Positions 7,403 to 17,550 of a stretch of DNA of 40,037 nt are shown here, in pieces. The stretch is from Pseudomonadota bacterium (GTDB taxonomy: Bacteria; Pseudomonadota; Gammaproteobacteria; Burkholderiales; Gallionellaceae): assembly GCA_021851345.1 (NCBI GenBank), contig JAJZEQ010000219.1, positions 1 to 40,037 on the forward strand, in the 5' to 3' direction. Below the pieces are notes generated by a model, which saw only the letters and a program-made list of their open reading frames with translations, was not told where the DNA came from and did not search any database. The number at the start of each line of letters is the position of its first letter. The first letter of the stretch is position 1. Both the position numbers and the translations under genes were made by a program.

Positions 7403-9499
7403 TTAAGAAGGCTGACCTTGGCTGCGCATCTTCTGTTGATGAAAGTGCTCCAGTAGCACATTTAAGGTCGAAAACGTCACGGGAGCGGATAGCCTCGTCC
7501 TCACCTCGCTAAGCGATTGCACGCTTTCCAATAGGACGTCGAGCTGGGCCACGCTCGCGGAAGCGGCATTGAGCGGATGGGCGTTGATGTCTTGCCCTGC
7601 CGCCTCAAGCAGGCGTGTCTCTTCCCGAAACAAGCGCAGATTCGTGTTGAAGTCCTCGACTTGCCTTTTTTTCGTATAGCCGGGATCGCATGTGAATTCG
7701 ACCGACAGCAACGCATTATAGATGTTCCGAAGCATCCATCGATCCTGAAGCGAGCCGTGGTCCAACAGGGTTACGGTGAGGCGCGTGATGCGCCGGTTTC
7801 GAAGCTCAAGCCTTGTTTCATCACGGAAATGTATCGAGCCCGCACTTCGCAAAATACGCTCATGCCTGAGAGCCTGAGCTTGAGACGCAAACAAACCACC
7901 CGCAAAATCAAGTAGCGCATCGCCCTGCATGCCGGTCATGGCGCCCCTGGTCAGCGCCTTCGCTTTGCACTCGACAAGGATGATATTTTCCTCATCCTCG
8001 AAAACGAGATCGCACTCGCCGGCACCTTGTTCACCTAGATCATAGATCGCGTTCTCGAAGCTCGGTTGAAAGCCGTGCTTGGCGAATAGGTATTTCGTCA
8101 GCCGCTCTGCCGCATCGCCTCTCAGACTGGCGATTTCCTGATCGGTCTTGTTGGTTCTCCAGGCTGCGAATGTGGCTTCGAACAGGGCTGGGCCCAGTAC
8201 CGAGGCCGCCGGCAGAACGACGCTGTTTCCCTTGAGCAGAATGAGCGGCTTGAAGATTACGTCAGGACCCGCGGCCCCGAAGGGAGAGCGATAGTTTTTG
8301 TTGGCCTCTCCCTCTCTATGCGCAAAGAACGGCAACATGGATTTAAAGACCCCCGGGTCGAAGCCGGTTTCAACCAACTTGGGGATCGGTACGACCTGAG
8401 TGCCCGGCCTGGCATGAGCTTTAAGAACCTGGGCCAGCTGCACCGCATCCGCAACGTTCCAGCCGAGCCGCTGCTCCATGTCGGCATCGAAGCTTTCGCC
8501 GAAAAAAACGGTGAGAAACTGCGGCGTGAAGCTGAGATGCCACTGACGAAGAGAGAAGCAGTGGTCGTAGTGAGCGACCTCTCGCAGTCCATCCTCCAAG
8601 GCTTGTGCATTCAATCCTAGAAAAGCAAATTGTGAGTAGGGTTCGAGATCGAGCATCGCCACGAGATCGCGCGCTAGGCAGACGGCCTTGTCCCAGAAGG
8701 ACTTGGCATTGCGTTCGTTGGATACTAGGGCCGGCAGCTTGACGGCAATGTTATAGAGCAGCCCGATCGGCAACCCCGGGGGCCGATCACCAAGGCCGCC
8801 GGCATATTTCCTGCCGAATAGAATTTGCTCGTAGGCGTAGTCTTGGGTCTCAAGGGCCGCCCGCATGATATTCGAGAGCGCATTGAGACAGCCTAGGCGA
8901 TGGAGGCATTTCCAAATTTTGCCGACGATATTCTCGATACCCTCAGGCCTGATCTGGTATCGGCCTGAGCGGATCGAAAAGGCGTAGCCGAACCGTTTGA
9001 TCCGAGTCGCTGCGTCCGCAACCGCTTTCGTGCGAGCGTTCGAGAATGGAAATCGCTTGAGGACTGTGAAGGCGCGGCCTATAAGCATGGCTTCCAGCCA
9101 AGCCGACTCATGGTCGAGTGCTCTCACGAAGGCAGTGACTTGCGGAGAAGGAGATGCGCCTGGTTGAACGGGCCCGGACGGAATCCTCTTTCCGTCGGGC
9201 TTGACGATTCCGGGCAGGCAAGCCGCAATGTTGTTGAGCGCCTCGGCGATCGGCTCGCTCACCCTATCCAGCACATTAGCCAAAAAGAAATGATTGGCTA
9301 GAGAGCGCACGGTGCCAACCGTTTGGCCAGTATTCTCCAAGACGATCAATAAATCGAAGAGGCGATCCGATGCGTGTTGAAGGCTCTGATAGGCTTCCAA
9401 GGCCTCATTCGCGGCGGCTTCATCTGCCATCGGCACGGCTGTGGCGGAATCCAGAAAAATCGCTCTTAGTTTTTGCGCCTGATCGTCCAGGTCCTGCAT
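7403..9499 (-). CDS. Uncharacterised 698-aa protein with a PD-(D/E)XK nuclease-like domain
   Basis: The start at 9499 (MQDLDDQAQKLRAIF) is preceded by AAGGAGA at good spacing. The first 440 residues are helical and match no family I recognise. Residues about 460-515 carry a nuclease-type motif set: E465 in GDAAERLTKYLF, D497 in GECDLVF, and E510-x-K512 in IILVECKAK, in the E...D...ExK order of PD-(D/E)XK endonucleases such as restriction enzymes, Holliday resolvases and NERD proteins. The gene stands alone, opposite in strand to the HU pair and separated from tkt by 250 bp. No methyltransferase or partner gene is adjacent. A DNA-targeting or defence role is plausible but unproven. Absence of homologues in relatives would support horizontal acquisition. 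Confidence 0.75.
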   Translation of the reverse strand: MQDLDDQAQKLRAIFLDSATAVPMADEAAANEALEAYQSLQHASDRLFDLLIVLENTGQTVGTVRSLANHFFLANVLDRVSEPIAEALNNIAACLPGIVKPDGKRIPSGPVQPGASPSPQVTAFVRALDHESAWLEAMLIGRAFTVLKRFPFSNARTKAVADAATRIKRFGYAFSIRSGRYQIRPEGIENIVGKIWKCLHRLGCLNALSNIMRAALETQDYAYEQILFGRKYAGGLGDRPPGLPIGLLYNIAVKLPALVSNERNAKSFWDKAVCLARDLVAMLDLEPYSQFAFLGLNAQALEDGLREVAHYDHCFSLRQWHLSFTPQFLTVFFGESFDADMEQRLGWNVADAVQLAQVLKAHARPGTQVVPIPKLVETGFDPGVFKSMLPFFAHREGEANKNYRSPFGAAGPDVIFKPLILLKGNSVVLPAASVLGPALFEATFAAWRTNKTDQEIASLRGDAAERLTKYLFAKHGFQPSFENAIYDLGEQGAGECDLVFEDEENIILVECKAKALTRGAMTGMQGDALLDFAGGLFASQAQALRHERILRSAGSIHFRDETRLELRNRRITRLTVTLLDHGSLQDRWMLRNIYNALLSVEFTCDPGYTKKRQVEDFNTNLRLFREETRLLEAAGQDINAHPLNAASASVAQLDVLLESVQSLSEVRTRLSAPVTFSTLNVLLEHFHQQKMRSQGQPS

Positions 9500-9728
9500 C
9501 CGGGTCTCCTTAAGGCGGGATATTTCATGATGGGCGATGCCGTAAATTTAAACGGGCGCCGCACACTGGCTATAGCAGGGCATATTGAACCAGCTACTCA
9601 ATAAATTGGCTTTCCGGCAGCTTACTTTGTATACCAGTCATCCTGTCACGATGACAAAATTGACTGCTTCGAGGAGCGGTCCTTACACTGAAGCTTCATG
9701 ACGAGCATATCTGTGTCGTTGGCGGTCA

Positions 9729-9747
9729 GTAAAGACTGCGGCTTTAC
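9729..9747 (-). terminator. Possible weak hairpin just after tkt
   Basis: GTAAAG and CTTTAC pair around a 7-base loop two bases beyond the tkt stop. There is no run of T after it on the minus strand, so intrinsic termination is uncertain. Confidence 0.25.
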
Positions 9748-9749
9748 AT

Positions 9750-11819
9750 TCAATCCTGGCTCTGCTTCTGTTCCAAAACCAGCAGTGCTTTTGCCCGCGC
9801 GCAGATGTTGTCGACGGTGAATCCGTATTCGCGCAGCACGACTGCGGCTGGTGCTGATGCTCCGAAGCGTTCCACGCCCAGCATGTCGCCGCGCGCACCG
9901 ACATAACGATCCCAGCCTTGCGGCACTCCCAATTCGACCGCGAGCCGCGCGCCGACAGAGGGCGGCAGCACCGCATCGCGTTCGGCTTGCGGCAATGCCT
10001 CGAACAGCTCCCAGCTCGGCATCGACACGCAACGCACGGCGATGCCTTGCTGTTGCAAACGTCCTGCCGCCGCCACGATCAGGCCGACTTCGGAACCGCT
10101 GGCGATCAGAATCAGTTCCGGCTTGCCATCAGGCGCATCGCTCAACACATAGGCGCCACGGCGCAATCCATCCGCCACGGCGTAGCGGCTGCGATCGAGC
10201 GTGGGCAGCTCCTGCCGGCTCAACACCAGCATCACCGGCCGGTCGCGCGTTTCCAGCGCAACGCGCCAGGCGACGGCGGTTTCGTTGGCGTCGCCGGGGC
10301 GGATCACGATCAGGTTCGGAATCGCGCGCAGGCTCGCCAGTTGTTCCACCGGTTGGTGCGTGGGGCCGTCTTCGCCGACGGCGATACTGTCGTGCGTGAA
10401 CACATGCACGATGTGCAATCCCATCAGCGCCGCCAGCCGGATAGCCGGGCGCATGTAGTCGGAGAAGATCAGAAAAGTCGAACCGTAAGGAATAAATCCG
10501 CCGTGTGCGGCGAGGCCGTTGACGATGGCACCCATCGCATGTTCGCGTATGCCGAAGTGCAGGTTGCGTCCGGCATAGCTCCAGCCGGCGCTATCGGAAC
10601 CCTGCTGGTCGGTATTTTTTTCCGGCGGCGGATTGAAATCGCCCATGCCTTTCAAGGCCGTTTTCGTCGACGTGTCGAGGTCGGCCGAGCCGCCGGTCAG
10701 CGCCGGCAGTTTGGGTGCAATGGCGTTCATCACCTTGCCGGATGCATCGCGCGTGGCAAGGCCCTTGGCATCGGCCTGGAATACCGGGATGTCCGCATCC
10801 CAGCCCGGCGGCAGTTCATCGCGCAGGCGGTACTGAAGCTCCTCTGCCCTATCCGGGAACGCCTTGGTGTAGGCACTAATGCGCTCGCTCCACGCGGCAT
10901 CGTCCTGCGCACCTCGCTCCACTGCCTCGCGGAAATGCGCCAGCGCCTCGTCCGGTATCAGAAACTCCGGCTCGGCCGGCCAGCCCAGTGTCTGCTTGGT
11001 CTTGCGCACATCATCCACGCCGAGCGGGGAGCCGTGCGCCTTGAAACTGTCCTGCTCGGGCGAGCCGAAACCGATATGGGTACGCACCAGGATCAGCGAC
11101 GGCCGTGCGGTTTCCGCGCGTGCGGCAGCCAGCGCGGCGTCGATTGCTTTGATGTCGTTGCCGTCCGCCACCGAGACCGTGTGCCAGCCATACGACTCAA
11201 AGCGCTGCGCGCGATTTTCGGAATAGCTGATGTCGGTACCTGCGGCCAGCGTGACATGGTTGTCGTCGTAGAGGCAAGTGAGCTTGCCGAGTTTGAGATG
11301 GCCGGCCAGCGAAGCCGCTTCGGAGGCCACGCCCTCCATCAGGTCGCCATCGCTGACGATGGCATAGGTATGGTGGTCGATCAGCGCGTGACCGGGCCGG
11401 TTGTAGCGGGCCGCGAGTTGCGCCTCTGCGATCGCCATGCCGACCGCGTTGGCCAAGCCTTGTCCCAGCGGCCCGGTGGTGGTTTCCACACCGGGCGTGT
11501 GTCCGCGCTCGGGATGCCCCGGCGCCTTGCTGCCCCATTGGCGAAACTGCTTGATGTCGTCCAGCGAGAGGTCGTAACCGGTCAGGTGCAACAGACTGTA
11601 GAGCAGCGCCGAGCCGTGTCCGGCCGAGAGCACGAAGCGGTCACGATTGATCCAGTGCGGGTTTTTCGGGTTGTGCCTGAGCCAGCGGGTCCACAGCACA
11701 TAGGCCATAGTCGCGGCACCGAGCGGCAGGCCAGGATGCCCGCTGTCGGCTTTCTGCACCATGTCCACCGACAAGAAACGAATGGTGTTGATGCATTGCT
11801 GATCGAGTTCGGCGGGCAT
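9750..11819 (-). CDS. tkt: Transketolase
   Basis: The 689-residue protein is full length for transketolase, the TPP- and Mg-dependent enzyme that moves two-carbon ketol units in the pentose-phosphate pathway and the Calvin cycle. Visible motifs: the N-terminal [45 protein letters not shown], the TPP-binding segment [19 protein letters not shown] ending in YDDNHVT, and the transketolase motif region [20 protein letters not shown]. The TPP motif has S where GDG is more common. AGGAGACAGTC precedes the ATG. It lies downstream of zwf, tal and a SpoIIAA-like gene on the same strand, so it belongs to a pentose-phosphate gene group. Confidence 0.97.
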   Translation of the reverse strand: MPAELDQQCINTIRFLSVDMVQKADSGHPGLPLGAATMAYVLWTRWLRHNPKNPHWINRDRFVLSAGHGSALLYSLLHLTGYDLSLDDIKQFRQWGSKAPGHPERGHTPGVETTTGPLGQGLANAVGMAIAEAQLAARYNRPGHALIDHHTYAIVSDGDLMEGVASEAASLAGHLKLGKLTCLYDDNHVTLAAGTDISYSENRAQRFESYGWHTVSVADGNDIKAIDAALAAARAETARPSLILVRTHIGFGSPEQDSFKAHGSPLGVDDVRKTKQTLGWPAEPEFLIPDEALAHFREAVERGAQDDAAWSERISAYTKAFPDRAEELQYRLRDELPPGWDADIPVFQADAKGLATRDASGKVMNAIAPKLPALTGGSADLDTSTKTALKGMGDFNPPPEKNTDQQGSDSAGWSYAGRNLHFGIREHAMGAIVNGLAAHGGFIPYGSTFLIFSDYMRPAIRLAALMGLHIVHVFTHDSIAVGEDGPTHQPVEQLASLRAIPNLIVIRPGDANETAVAWRVALETRDRPVMLVLSRQELPTLDRSRYAVADGLRRGAYVLSDAPDGKPELILIASGSEVGLIVAAAGRLQQQGIAVRCVSMPSWELFEALPQAERDAVLPPSVGARLAVELGVPQGWDRYVGARGDMLGVERFGASAPAAVVLREYGFTVDNICARAKALLVLEQKQSQD

Positions 11820-11873
11820 GACTGTCTCCTGATTGAATGCATTGCGCGTGAATTGCGGGCGCGGATTACCCGG

Positions 11874-12266
11874 TCACTCGACCGGATTCATCTGTGCCTT
11901 GCCGGTTTGCCCGAGCCAGTCCCACGCTGCTTCCTCGCGCACGAAATCGAAGTGCTGCACCTGCGCATGGACGAAATGTTTTGCAATGTTCGGCATGATA
12001 TTCGCCACAGCTCCGTCCGCGACGACCGCGACTTTTTCGATCTTCTGGATATGCTCCCTGAGGAACTTCAGGTGAGCAAGCATCGCGGCAAAGTCTTTCC
12101 AGCCGGGAAATGATTTTGCGTGTATCAATACTCCATGCAGCTTCCCGTGCCCCGCCAGATAAGTATCGACCTGGCTGGTTATTGAAATAAAATCCGCCTC
12201 TTCAAGCGGCCCTTCCGGATGCAGCACGAGTATGCCTTCGTCGTGTTGCAATTCGTAGTTGAGCAT
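11874..12266 (-). CDS. SpoIIAA-like (STAS-fold) protein
   Basis: The 130-residue product begins MLNYELQHDEGILVLHPEGPLEEADF and continues with HGVLIHAKSFPGWKDFAAMLAHLKFLREH and KIEKVAVVADG, the pattern of the SpoIIAA-like family, small cytosolic proteins with a STAS-type fold and no established role in Gram-negative bacteria. GGAGGATAGCC gives a strong ribosome-binding site. It sits between tal and tkt, 54 bp upstream of tkt, and is likely co-transcribed. The regulatory function of Bacillus SpoIIAA should not be transferred, because the phosphorylated serine motif is not evident. Confidence 0.8.
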   Translation of the reverse strand: MLNYELQHDEGILVLHPEGPLEEADFISITSQVDTYLAGHGKLHGVLIHAKSFPGWKDFAAMLAHLKFLREHIQKIEKVAVVADGAVANIMPNIAKHFVHAQVQHFDFVREEAAWDWLGQTGKAQMNPVE

Positions 12267-12500
12267 TGGCTATCCTCCATTAGGTAATGGCGCGAATATT
12301 TCCCGGACGGTGAACATGCACAGGATCATCTTTAGCCGTGCGCAGGTTAAGGATCATGCCCGCTCCGGAGGAACGGGTCTGTTCGCTACCGCACTTGGGA
12401 CGCAACGGGAAGCCTGGACTGTGCCCGCTGCATAGCATCAATTGAAAGTGAGCGCTGCTATCGATGCACAACTGATCGGGTTGCGCTGCGACTGTCATGG

Positions 12501-13610
12501 CTATTTTCCGCCCGGCGGGTTCTGCGTCAGCGCGGCGCTTTTTGACGCGATGCATGCAATCAGATCGTTCCAGGATTTTGCGAAAGATTCGGTGCCCTCG
12601 CGCTGGAGGTCGGCGGCCAGCGCCTCATCGTTGATGCCCTCGCGGGTGAATTCCGCGATCACCGCCTCCACCGTTTCAGCATTATCCTCACCAACCGGCA
12701 GTACGTCCTTTACTTTGCCGTGCGCGGCGAAGGCGAGCAGTGTCTGTTCGGGAATGGTGTTGATCGTGTCCGGCGCAGCGAGCGCTTCAACGTAAAGAGT
12801 GTCCGAGGCTGCGGGATCCTTGCTGCCGGTACTGGCCCACAGCAGGCGTTGCGGCCTGGCCCCGGCGGCGGCCAATTTATGCCAGCGCTTCGTTGCGAGC
12901 AGATCGCGGTAGGCCTTGTAGGTGCGCATCGCGATCGCGATGCCAAGACGGTTGTTGCGGAACTCGCCCTGAACCTTGTCCTTGACGGCCACGTCCCAGC
13001 GGCTGATAAAAATCGAAGCCACGGAACCGATGTTCGGATCCAGGCCGGCGGCGATGCGCCGCTCGATGCCGCGCATATATGCTTCGGCCGCCGCGAGGTA
13101 GTGCTCGCGCGAGAACAGCAGCGTGACGTTCACCGGCACGCCGGCGAAGATCGCTTCCTCGATCGCCGGAATACCGGCCGGGGTACCCGGAATCTTGATG
13201 AAAAGATTGTGGCGTTGCGCGCGCTTGTGCAGTTGCACAGCCGCCTTGATCGTGCCGGCGGTGTCGTCGGCGAGCAACGGTGATACTTCCAGCGAGACCC
13301 AGCCGTCGACACCGCCGGTGGCATTGTGAACCGGACGAAAAAGATCTGCGGCCCGGGTCAAATCTTCCAATGCAAGTTCAAAGAATAATTCCTCGCCAGA
13401 CTTGCCCGCCAGCGTTTTTTGCCGGATCGCATCATCGTAGAAATCACCGTTCTGGATGGCATGGTCGAAGATCGTCGGATTGGAGGTCAGGCCAGTCACC
13501 GAAAGCTCGCCGATATAGCGGGCCAGCGTGCCGCTGGTCAGCAGTTCGCGCGTGATGTTGTCCAGCCAGAGACTTTGGCCGAGATCGTGCAGTTGTTTTG
13601 TGGCTTTCAT
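12501..13610 (-). CDS. tal: Transaldolase
   Basis: The frame opens at 13688, but [19 protein letters not shown] at 13610, with AGGAGAAAAA directly upstream, is the proper start and gives 369 residues, the length of the larger bacterial transaldolase subtype. It transfers dihydroxyacetone units in the non-oxidative pentose-phosphate branch. The Schiff-base lysine lies in [36 protein letters not shown] and [11 protein letters not shown] are further family segments. The ATG overlaps the zwf stop by four bases (ATGA), which shows translational coupling with glucose-6-phosphate dehydrogenase. It is not fused to a phosphoglucose isomerase domain. Confidence 0.95.
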   Translation of the reverse strand: MKATKQLHDLGQSLWLDNITRELLTSGTLARYIGELSVTGLTSNPTIFDHAIQNGDFYDDAIRQKTLAGKSGEELFFELALEDLTRAADLFRPVHNATGGVDGWVSLEVSPLLADDTAGTIKAAVQLHKRAQRHNLFIKIPGTPAGIPAIEEAIFAGVPVNVTLLFSREHYLAAAEAYMRGIERRIAAGLDPNIGSVASIFISRWDVAVKDKVQGEFRNNRLGIAIAMRTYKAYRDLLATKRWHKLAAAGARPQRLLWASTGSKDPAASDTLYVEALAAPDTINTIPEQTLLAFAAHGKVKDVLPVGEDNAETVEAVIAEFTREGINDEALAADLQREGTESFAKSWNDLIACIASKSAALTQNPPGGK

Positions 13611-15049
13611 TTTTTCTCCTTCTCCAGTATCGGGTTGTGCCAGCTTCCATCTGCCGCGATCAGCGCATCGGCTTGTCGCGGCCCCCAACTGCCGGGCTTG
13701 TAGGGGTAAATAGGGCGCGGTATGTCCAGTACCGGATCGAGCACCGCCCAGGCGGCCTCGACCGCATCTTCCCGGGTGAACAGCGCGCCGTCACCGGCCA
13801 TTGCATCGCTCAACAGCCGCTCATAGGGTGACTGTTCCCCGGACTGTTCATCCAGCAGGTAGAGCTCGTGCTGGTCGCCGACGAATTCCTTGCCGGCGCG
13901 CTTGACGCGGGCGGCAAGGGCTACGGCCGAACTGGGCGAGAGGCGAAAACGCAGGTAATTGGCTCGGCCGTGCACCGGCGCAGAATCGTCGAACAGCCTT
14001 TGCGGCGGCGGCTTCAGCTCCACCAGGACTTCGGCCGCCGTCGCCGCCATGCATTTGCCGGCGCGCAGATACCACGGCACGCCTTCCCAGCGCCACGAAT
14101 CGATGAACAATCGCAGCGCACAGAAGGTCTCGACGTCCGATTTTTTCGCCACGCCGGTCTCGTTGCGGTAACCGGCGTACTGGCCGCATACCATGTCATC
14201 CGGCCGCACCGGGCGCATCGCCTGGAAAACCTTGGCCTTCTCGTTGTGCACGGCGGCATAGCCCTGAAACGCCGGCGGCTCCATCGCCAGCAGCGCGATG
14301 ATCTGGAACAGGTGGTTCTGGATGACGTCGCGCAGGCAGCCCGCGTTTTCGTAGAATGCACCGCGGCCATTCACGCCGAAATCCTCGGCCAGCGTGATCT
14401 GCACGCTGGCAACACTGTTGCGGTTCCAGATCGGTTCAAGAAAGGAATTGGCGAAACGGAAATAGAGGATGTTCATGATCGCCTCCTTTCCGAGATAATG
14501 GTCGATGCGGAAGATCGCGTCCTCCGCAAATGCCGACAGCGCGATGCGGTTCAGTTCGCGCGCCGAGGCCAGGTCGCGCCCGAACGGTTTTTCGACGATG
14601 ACGCGCGCCTGGTCGGTCAAACCTTCGGCAGCCAACCCTTTGATGACCGTCGCAAACAGCGCGGGCGGAATGGCGAGGTAGTGCGCCGGCCGGCGGGCAT
14701 CGGCCAGCGTCTGTCTGAGCGCCGTGAAAGTAGCCGGGTCATTGTAATCACCGGACACATAACGGAACAGCGAAAGCAGGTGGTCCAGCGCGTCGCGGTC
14801 ATCGATCTTGCCGGCCTGTTTGATACTGTCCCTCGCGCGTTTGCGCAGTTGCGCCAGGCTCCACTTTGATGAAGCGACTCCCACAATCGGCACGTTGAGG
14901 TTGCCGCGCCTGACCATCGCGTAGAGCGCCGGAAAGATCATCTTGTGGGCGAGGTCGCCGGTCACGCCGAAGATCACCAGCGCATCGGCCGGCGTGGCGC
15001 GGCTATGGGTAGCACCCACTTTATTAATGTCGTTTATTTTTTTCATCAT
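13607..15049 (-). CDS. zwf: Glucose-6-phosphate 1-dehydrogenase
   Basis: This enzyme oxidises glucose-6-phosphate to 6-phosphogluconolactone with NAD(P)+. The NAD(P)-binding motif is [18 protein letters not shown] and the catalytic signature is [28 protein letters not shown] and [12 protein letters not shown] are typical C-terminal-domain segments. The ORF extends to 15109, but residues before [10 protein letters not shown] do not look like family sequence and would overlap cbpM, so the ATG at 15049 is proposed; the ribosome-binding site is weak and this start is uncertain. No 6-phosphogluconolactonase or dehydratase gene lies nearby. The gene is followed by tal with an ATGA overlap. Confidence 0.93.
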   Translation of the reverse strand: MMKKINDINKVGATHSRATPADALVIFGVTGDLAHKMIFPALYAMVRRGNLNVPIVGVASSKWSLAQLRKRARDSIKQAGKIDDRDALDHLLSLFRYVSGDYNDPATFTALRQTLADARRPAHYLAIPPALFATVIKGLAAEGLTDQARVIVEKPFGRDLASARELNRIALSAFAEDAIFRIDHYLGKEAIMNILYFRFANSFLEPIWNRNSVASVQITLAEDFGVNGRGAFYENAGCLRDVIQNHLFQIIALLAMEPPAFQGYAAVHNEKAKVFQAMRPVRPDDMVCGQYAGYRNETGVAKKSDVETFCALRLFIDSWRWEGVPWYLRAGKCMAATAAEVLVELKPPPQRLFDDSAPVHGRANYLRFRLSPSSAVALAARVKRAGKEFVGDQHELYLLDEQSGEQSPYERLLSDAMAGDGALFTREDAVEAAWAVLDPVLDIPRPIYPYKPGSWGPRQADALIAADGSWHNPILEKEKK

Positions 15050-15086
15050 CCCGGAGGCAGCGTTTTCGTTCTGTGTGATGCATCGC

Positions 15087-15410
15087 TCAGTACTCTCCAC
15101 CCAGTGCATGCAGGCGCGCCCTCAACGTCTTGATCTCGTCGAGCAGTTCCAGCGCCAAGGCCGCGCCGGCAAGGTCGATGTCCAGATCATGCTGCAAGCG
15201 CAACGCCCCGCGGGCGCGGTGCAGGCTGGCACCGCCGAAGATCCAGCGCGCCGGTTCCCGGCCCTGGGGCTCCAGCACGCCAACATCCACGAGCTCGATA
15301 ATCCGTTCCGCATGGACGGCACAGGCACGGCACAGGTCGGCCAGCGTCAGCCGTGTTTGTTCCTCGAATATGCAAACCGCAAATTGCGGCAAGCTGTTTT
15401 CAGTATTCAT
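15087..15410 (-). CDS. cbpM: Chaperone modulator CbpM
   Basis: The 107-residue protein has a MerR-like helical domain ([30 protein letters not shown]) followed by [39 protein letters not shown], the CbpM signature. CbpM binds the J-domain of CbpA and inhibits its co-chaperone and DNA-binding activities. It lies 24 bp downstream of cbpA on the same strand, the conserved pairing, which makes the call firm despite low sequence conservation of the family. Its stop lies 37 bp before the proposed zwf start. Confidence 0.88.
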   Translation of the reverse strand: MNTENSLPQFAVCIFEEQTRLTLADLCRACAVHAERIIELVDVGVLEPQGREPARWIFGGASLHRARGALRLQHDLDIDLAGAALALELLDEIKTLRARLHALGGEY

Positions 15411-15434
15411 TTCCCCATACTCCTATTCTGGCTC

Positions 15435-16382
15435 CTATTTTGGCACTCCCAGTTTGGCGCGCGGATTGAAGTTCAACTCCTGTGCCATTTTCCGGTACAG
15501 GTCCCGGGCTGCCTCCGTATCGGCGGGCGGCAGCGCAATCGCCAGGATCGCATAGCAATCGCCCGGCGGATCGCCGGGTATGCCGCGTCCCTTCAGCCGC
15601 AGTTTGCGCCCGGATACCGAGCCTTCCGCTATCTTGAGTTCCACGATGCCGCCCAGCGTCGGCACCTTGACGGTAGCACCCAGTGCCGCCTCCCAGGGAG
15701 ATACCGGCAAATCGAGATAGAGATCGCGGCCTTCGACCCGATATAGCGGATGTGCGCGGAATTCGACCTCGAGATACAGATCCCCGGCCTGGCTTTCCCC
15801 GATCCCGGCGCTGCCCTGGCCGCTGAGGCGGATGTGCTGGCCTGCGCGGATGCCCTTGGGGATGGTTACGTTGAGCACCCGTTCGCTGGTGATGACATGG
15901 CCCCGCGCATCCACGCCGGGAACCCGCAGCGTGATGGTGCGGGTTGCGCCATGGTAAGTATCTTCCAGATCAATCAGCACCTTCGCGTGGTGGTCTTCGC
16001 CTTTTGCATGGGCTGGACGGCGTCCTGCTGCGCCGCGGAATTCCCTGCCAAACAGGGAAGCGAAGAAATCGCTGTAGTCCCCGGCATCCCCGCCGGTGTA
16101 ACCGCCGCCGCTGAATTCGAAGCCGGTATTCCAGTCCGGCGGCGGACGGAACTCCTGCCCGCCTTTATAGTTGGCTCCGAGCTGGTCATAGGCCGCGCGC
16201 TTCTCGGCGTCCTTCAGCACCTCATGAGCCTCGCCCAGTTCCTTGAAGCGGGCCTCGGCATCGGCCTCCTTGCTGACATCCGGATGATACTTGCGCGCCA
16301 GCTTGCGGTAGGCGCGCTTGATCTCATCCTGGGTCGCGTCGCGCGCGACCCCCATGATCTTGTAGTAGTCCTTGAACTCCAT
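15435..16382 (-). CDS. cbpA: Curved DNA-binding protein CbpA (DnaJ-type co-chaperone)
   Basis: The start MEFKDYYKIMGVARDATQDE at 16382, with GGAAGG upstream, is preferred over the ORF start at 16442, giving 315 residues. It has an N-terminal J-domain with HPD in ARKYHPDVSKEADAE, a Gly/Phe-rich linker (GFEFSGGGYTGGDAGDYSDFF) and a DnaJ C-terminal substrate-binding region beginning DHHAKVLIDLEDTYHGATRTI. It lacks the CxxCxGxG zinc finger of DnaJ, as CbpA does. CbpA stimulates DnaK ATPase and binds curved DNA in the nucleoid. The adjacent cbpM supports the assignment. Confidence 0.95.
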   Translation of the reverse strand: MEFKDYYKIMGVARDATQDEIKRAYRKLARKYHPDVSKEADAEARFKELGEAHEVLKDAEKRAAYDQLGANYKGGQEFRPPPDWNTGFEFSGGGYTGGDAGDYSDFFASLFGREFRGAAGRRPAHAKGEDHHAKVLIDLEDTYHGATRTITLRVPGVDARGHVITSERVLNVTIPKGIRAGQHIRLSGQGSAGIGESQAGDLYLEVEFRAHPLYRVEGRDLYLDLPVSPWEAALGATVKVPTLGGIVELKIAEGSVSGRKLRLKGRGIPGDPPGDCYAILAIALPPADTEAARDLYRKMAQELNFNPRAKLGVPK

Positions 16383-16455
16383 CTGGCCCGGCCTTCCTGC
16401 AAAGAAACCACGATTTTCCCGCCTGCCATCCAGGCTAATCACCGCTGATGGTGGA

Positions 16456-17229
16456 TCAACGCACTGCTGCCCGCCGGTAAAACAACACCAATTGCCTATG
16501 GACAGCGGGACAGCAATTTTTCAAGGTGTCCGGCGCGGTAAAAAAATACTCGCTCGCTACCGCAAAGAACTCTGCCGGGCTGGTCGCCGCATAAGGATTG
16601 ATGAATGCCTTTTCTCCTTTTGCCACCTGCTGGCACAGCCTGTCATAAGCCCCGCTCAGCGACTCGGACCAGACTTCCCGGTCCATGCCGCGACGCAATG
16701 GCGGCATGCCGTTGGTCACCCCGTTCAGGCCATCCAGCTTGTGTGCGAACTCGTGCAACACGACATTGTGGCCGGCGCGGGGATGATAACTGTCCCGCTC
16801 CACGTCTTCCCATGACAAAATCACCGGACCGCGCAACCATGACTCGCCGCTCAGGGCATTTGCATCGTCATGAACCAGGCCTATCGCATCCACCTGCTGA
16901 TGATGGACCCGGAACGCGGCGGGATAGAGGATGATTTCGACCCAGCCGGCAAAGTAATCGATACCCAGGTTCAAGATCAGCAAACAGGCCTGCACTGCCA
17001 CCGCGACACGCATAGCCGGCGTCACCTCCAGACCCTGCACCCCGTTGATCGCCTTGTTGTGCAGGAACCACGTCGTCAGTTCGCGCAGATGCGCCATTTG
17101 CACCGCGTCCAACCCGCGCAGCAGCACAATCTCCCGCGTCACGCTGCGCCAGACATGGTGCGGGATCGGGTCGCGCCGCAGCATCCGGCACATACCCCAG
17201 CGCCGCAGCCTGGTGCCCATTGGACTCAC
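16456..17229 (-). CDS. mtfA: MtfA-type zinc metallopeptidase
   Basis: The 257-residue protein matches the MtfA (Mlc titration factor A) family. It has the zinc motif HEFAH in NVVLHEFAHKLDGLNG, the third-ligand region SPAEFFAVASEYFF, and upstream family segments such as LRELTTWFLHNKAINGVQGLEVT and GWVEIILYPAAFRV. In Escherichia coli MtfA binds the glucose regulator Mlc and has aminopeptidase activity; the partner in bacteria without Mlc is unknown, and no ptsG or mlc is present here. MSPMGTR at 17229 or MGTR at 17220 could be the start. Confidence 0.92.
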   Translation of the reverse strand: MSPMGTRLRRWGMCRMLRRDPIPHHVWRSVTREIVLLRGLDAVQMAHLRELTTWFLHNKAINGVQGLEVTPAMRVAVAVQACLLILNLGIDYFAGWVEIILYPAAFRVHHQQVDAIGLVHDDANALSGESWLRGPVILSWEDVERDSYHPRAGHNVVLHEFAHKLDGLNGVTNGMPPLRRGMDREVWSESLSGAYDRLCQQVAKGEKAFINPYAATSPAEFFAVASEYFFTAPDTLKNCCPAVHRQLVLFYRRAAVR

Positions 17230-17253
17230 GGTTTATCTTTTGTCCCGAATGCG

Positions 17254-17550
17254 TCATTTCCACATGACATTGGCGTTTTCCTTTGCTGCGGCGGTAAGCA
17301 GGCTGATCAGCGGCATCGCTCGATGAGCCATGCTCACCGGTGATTCTTTCGCATTACCGTTGCGAACCGGTGGTGAAGCGCTTTCCGCATTGATAGCGCT
17401 GTTCAACTGGCTTAGCGCGCGGGGGATATCTGCCGCCAGAATGGCGCCAGGCACGGTTGCGCTGTGCCCCATCATTTTCAGCAACGCAAGCGCGACATCG
17501 CCAAACATCGTGATGTCGGCATAGGCTTTGGTTGTAAATGTCACCAGCAT
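17254..17550 (-). CDS. DUF1840 family protein
   Basis: The 98-residue product begins MLVTFTTKAYADITMFGDVALALLKMMGHSATVPGAILAAD, the highly conserved N-terminus of the DUF1840 family, common in betaproteobacteria and of unknown function. The variable linker and the closing MPLISLLTAAAKENANVMWK also fit. GAGGG lies about 7 bases before the ATG. It is 24 bp upstream of mtfA on the same strand and may be co-transcribed with it. Confidence 0.9.
   Translation of the reverse strand: MLVTFTTKAYADITMFGDVALALLKMMGHSATVPGAILAADIPRALSQLNSAINAESASPPVRNGNAKESPVSMAHRAMPLISLLTAAAKENANVMWK

Noticed and set aside
9918-12113. 731-codon plus-strand ORF
   Set aside because: Antisense to tkt and the SpoIIAA-like gene; both real genes have full family motifs, and this frame has none.
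12280-12555. 91-codon minus-strand ORF between the SpoIIAA-like gene and tal
   Set aside because: Overlaps the tal 3' end by 55 bp, with no family resemblance; the spacer is better left without a gene.
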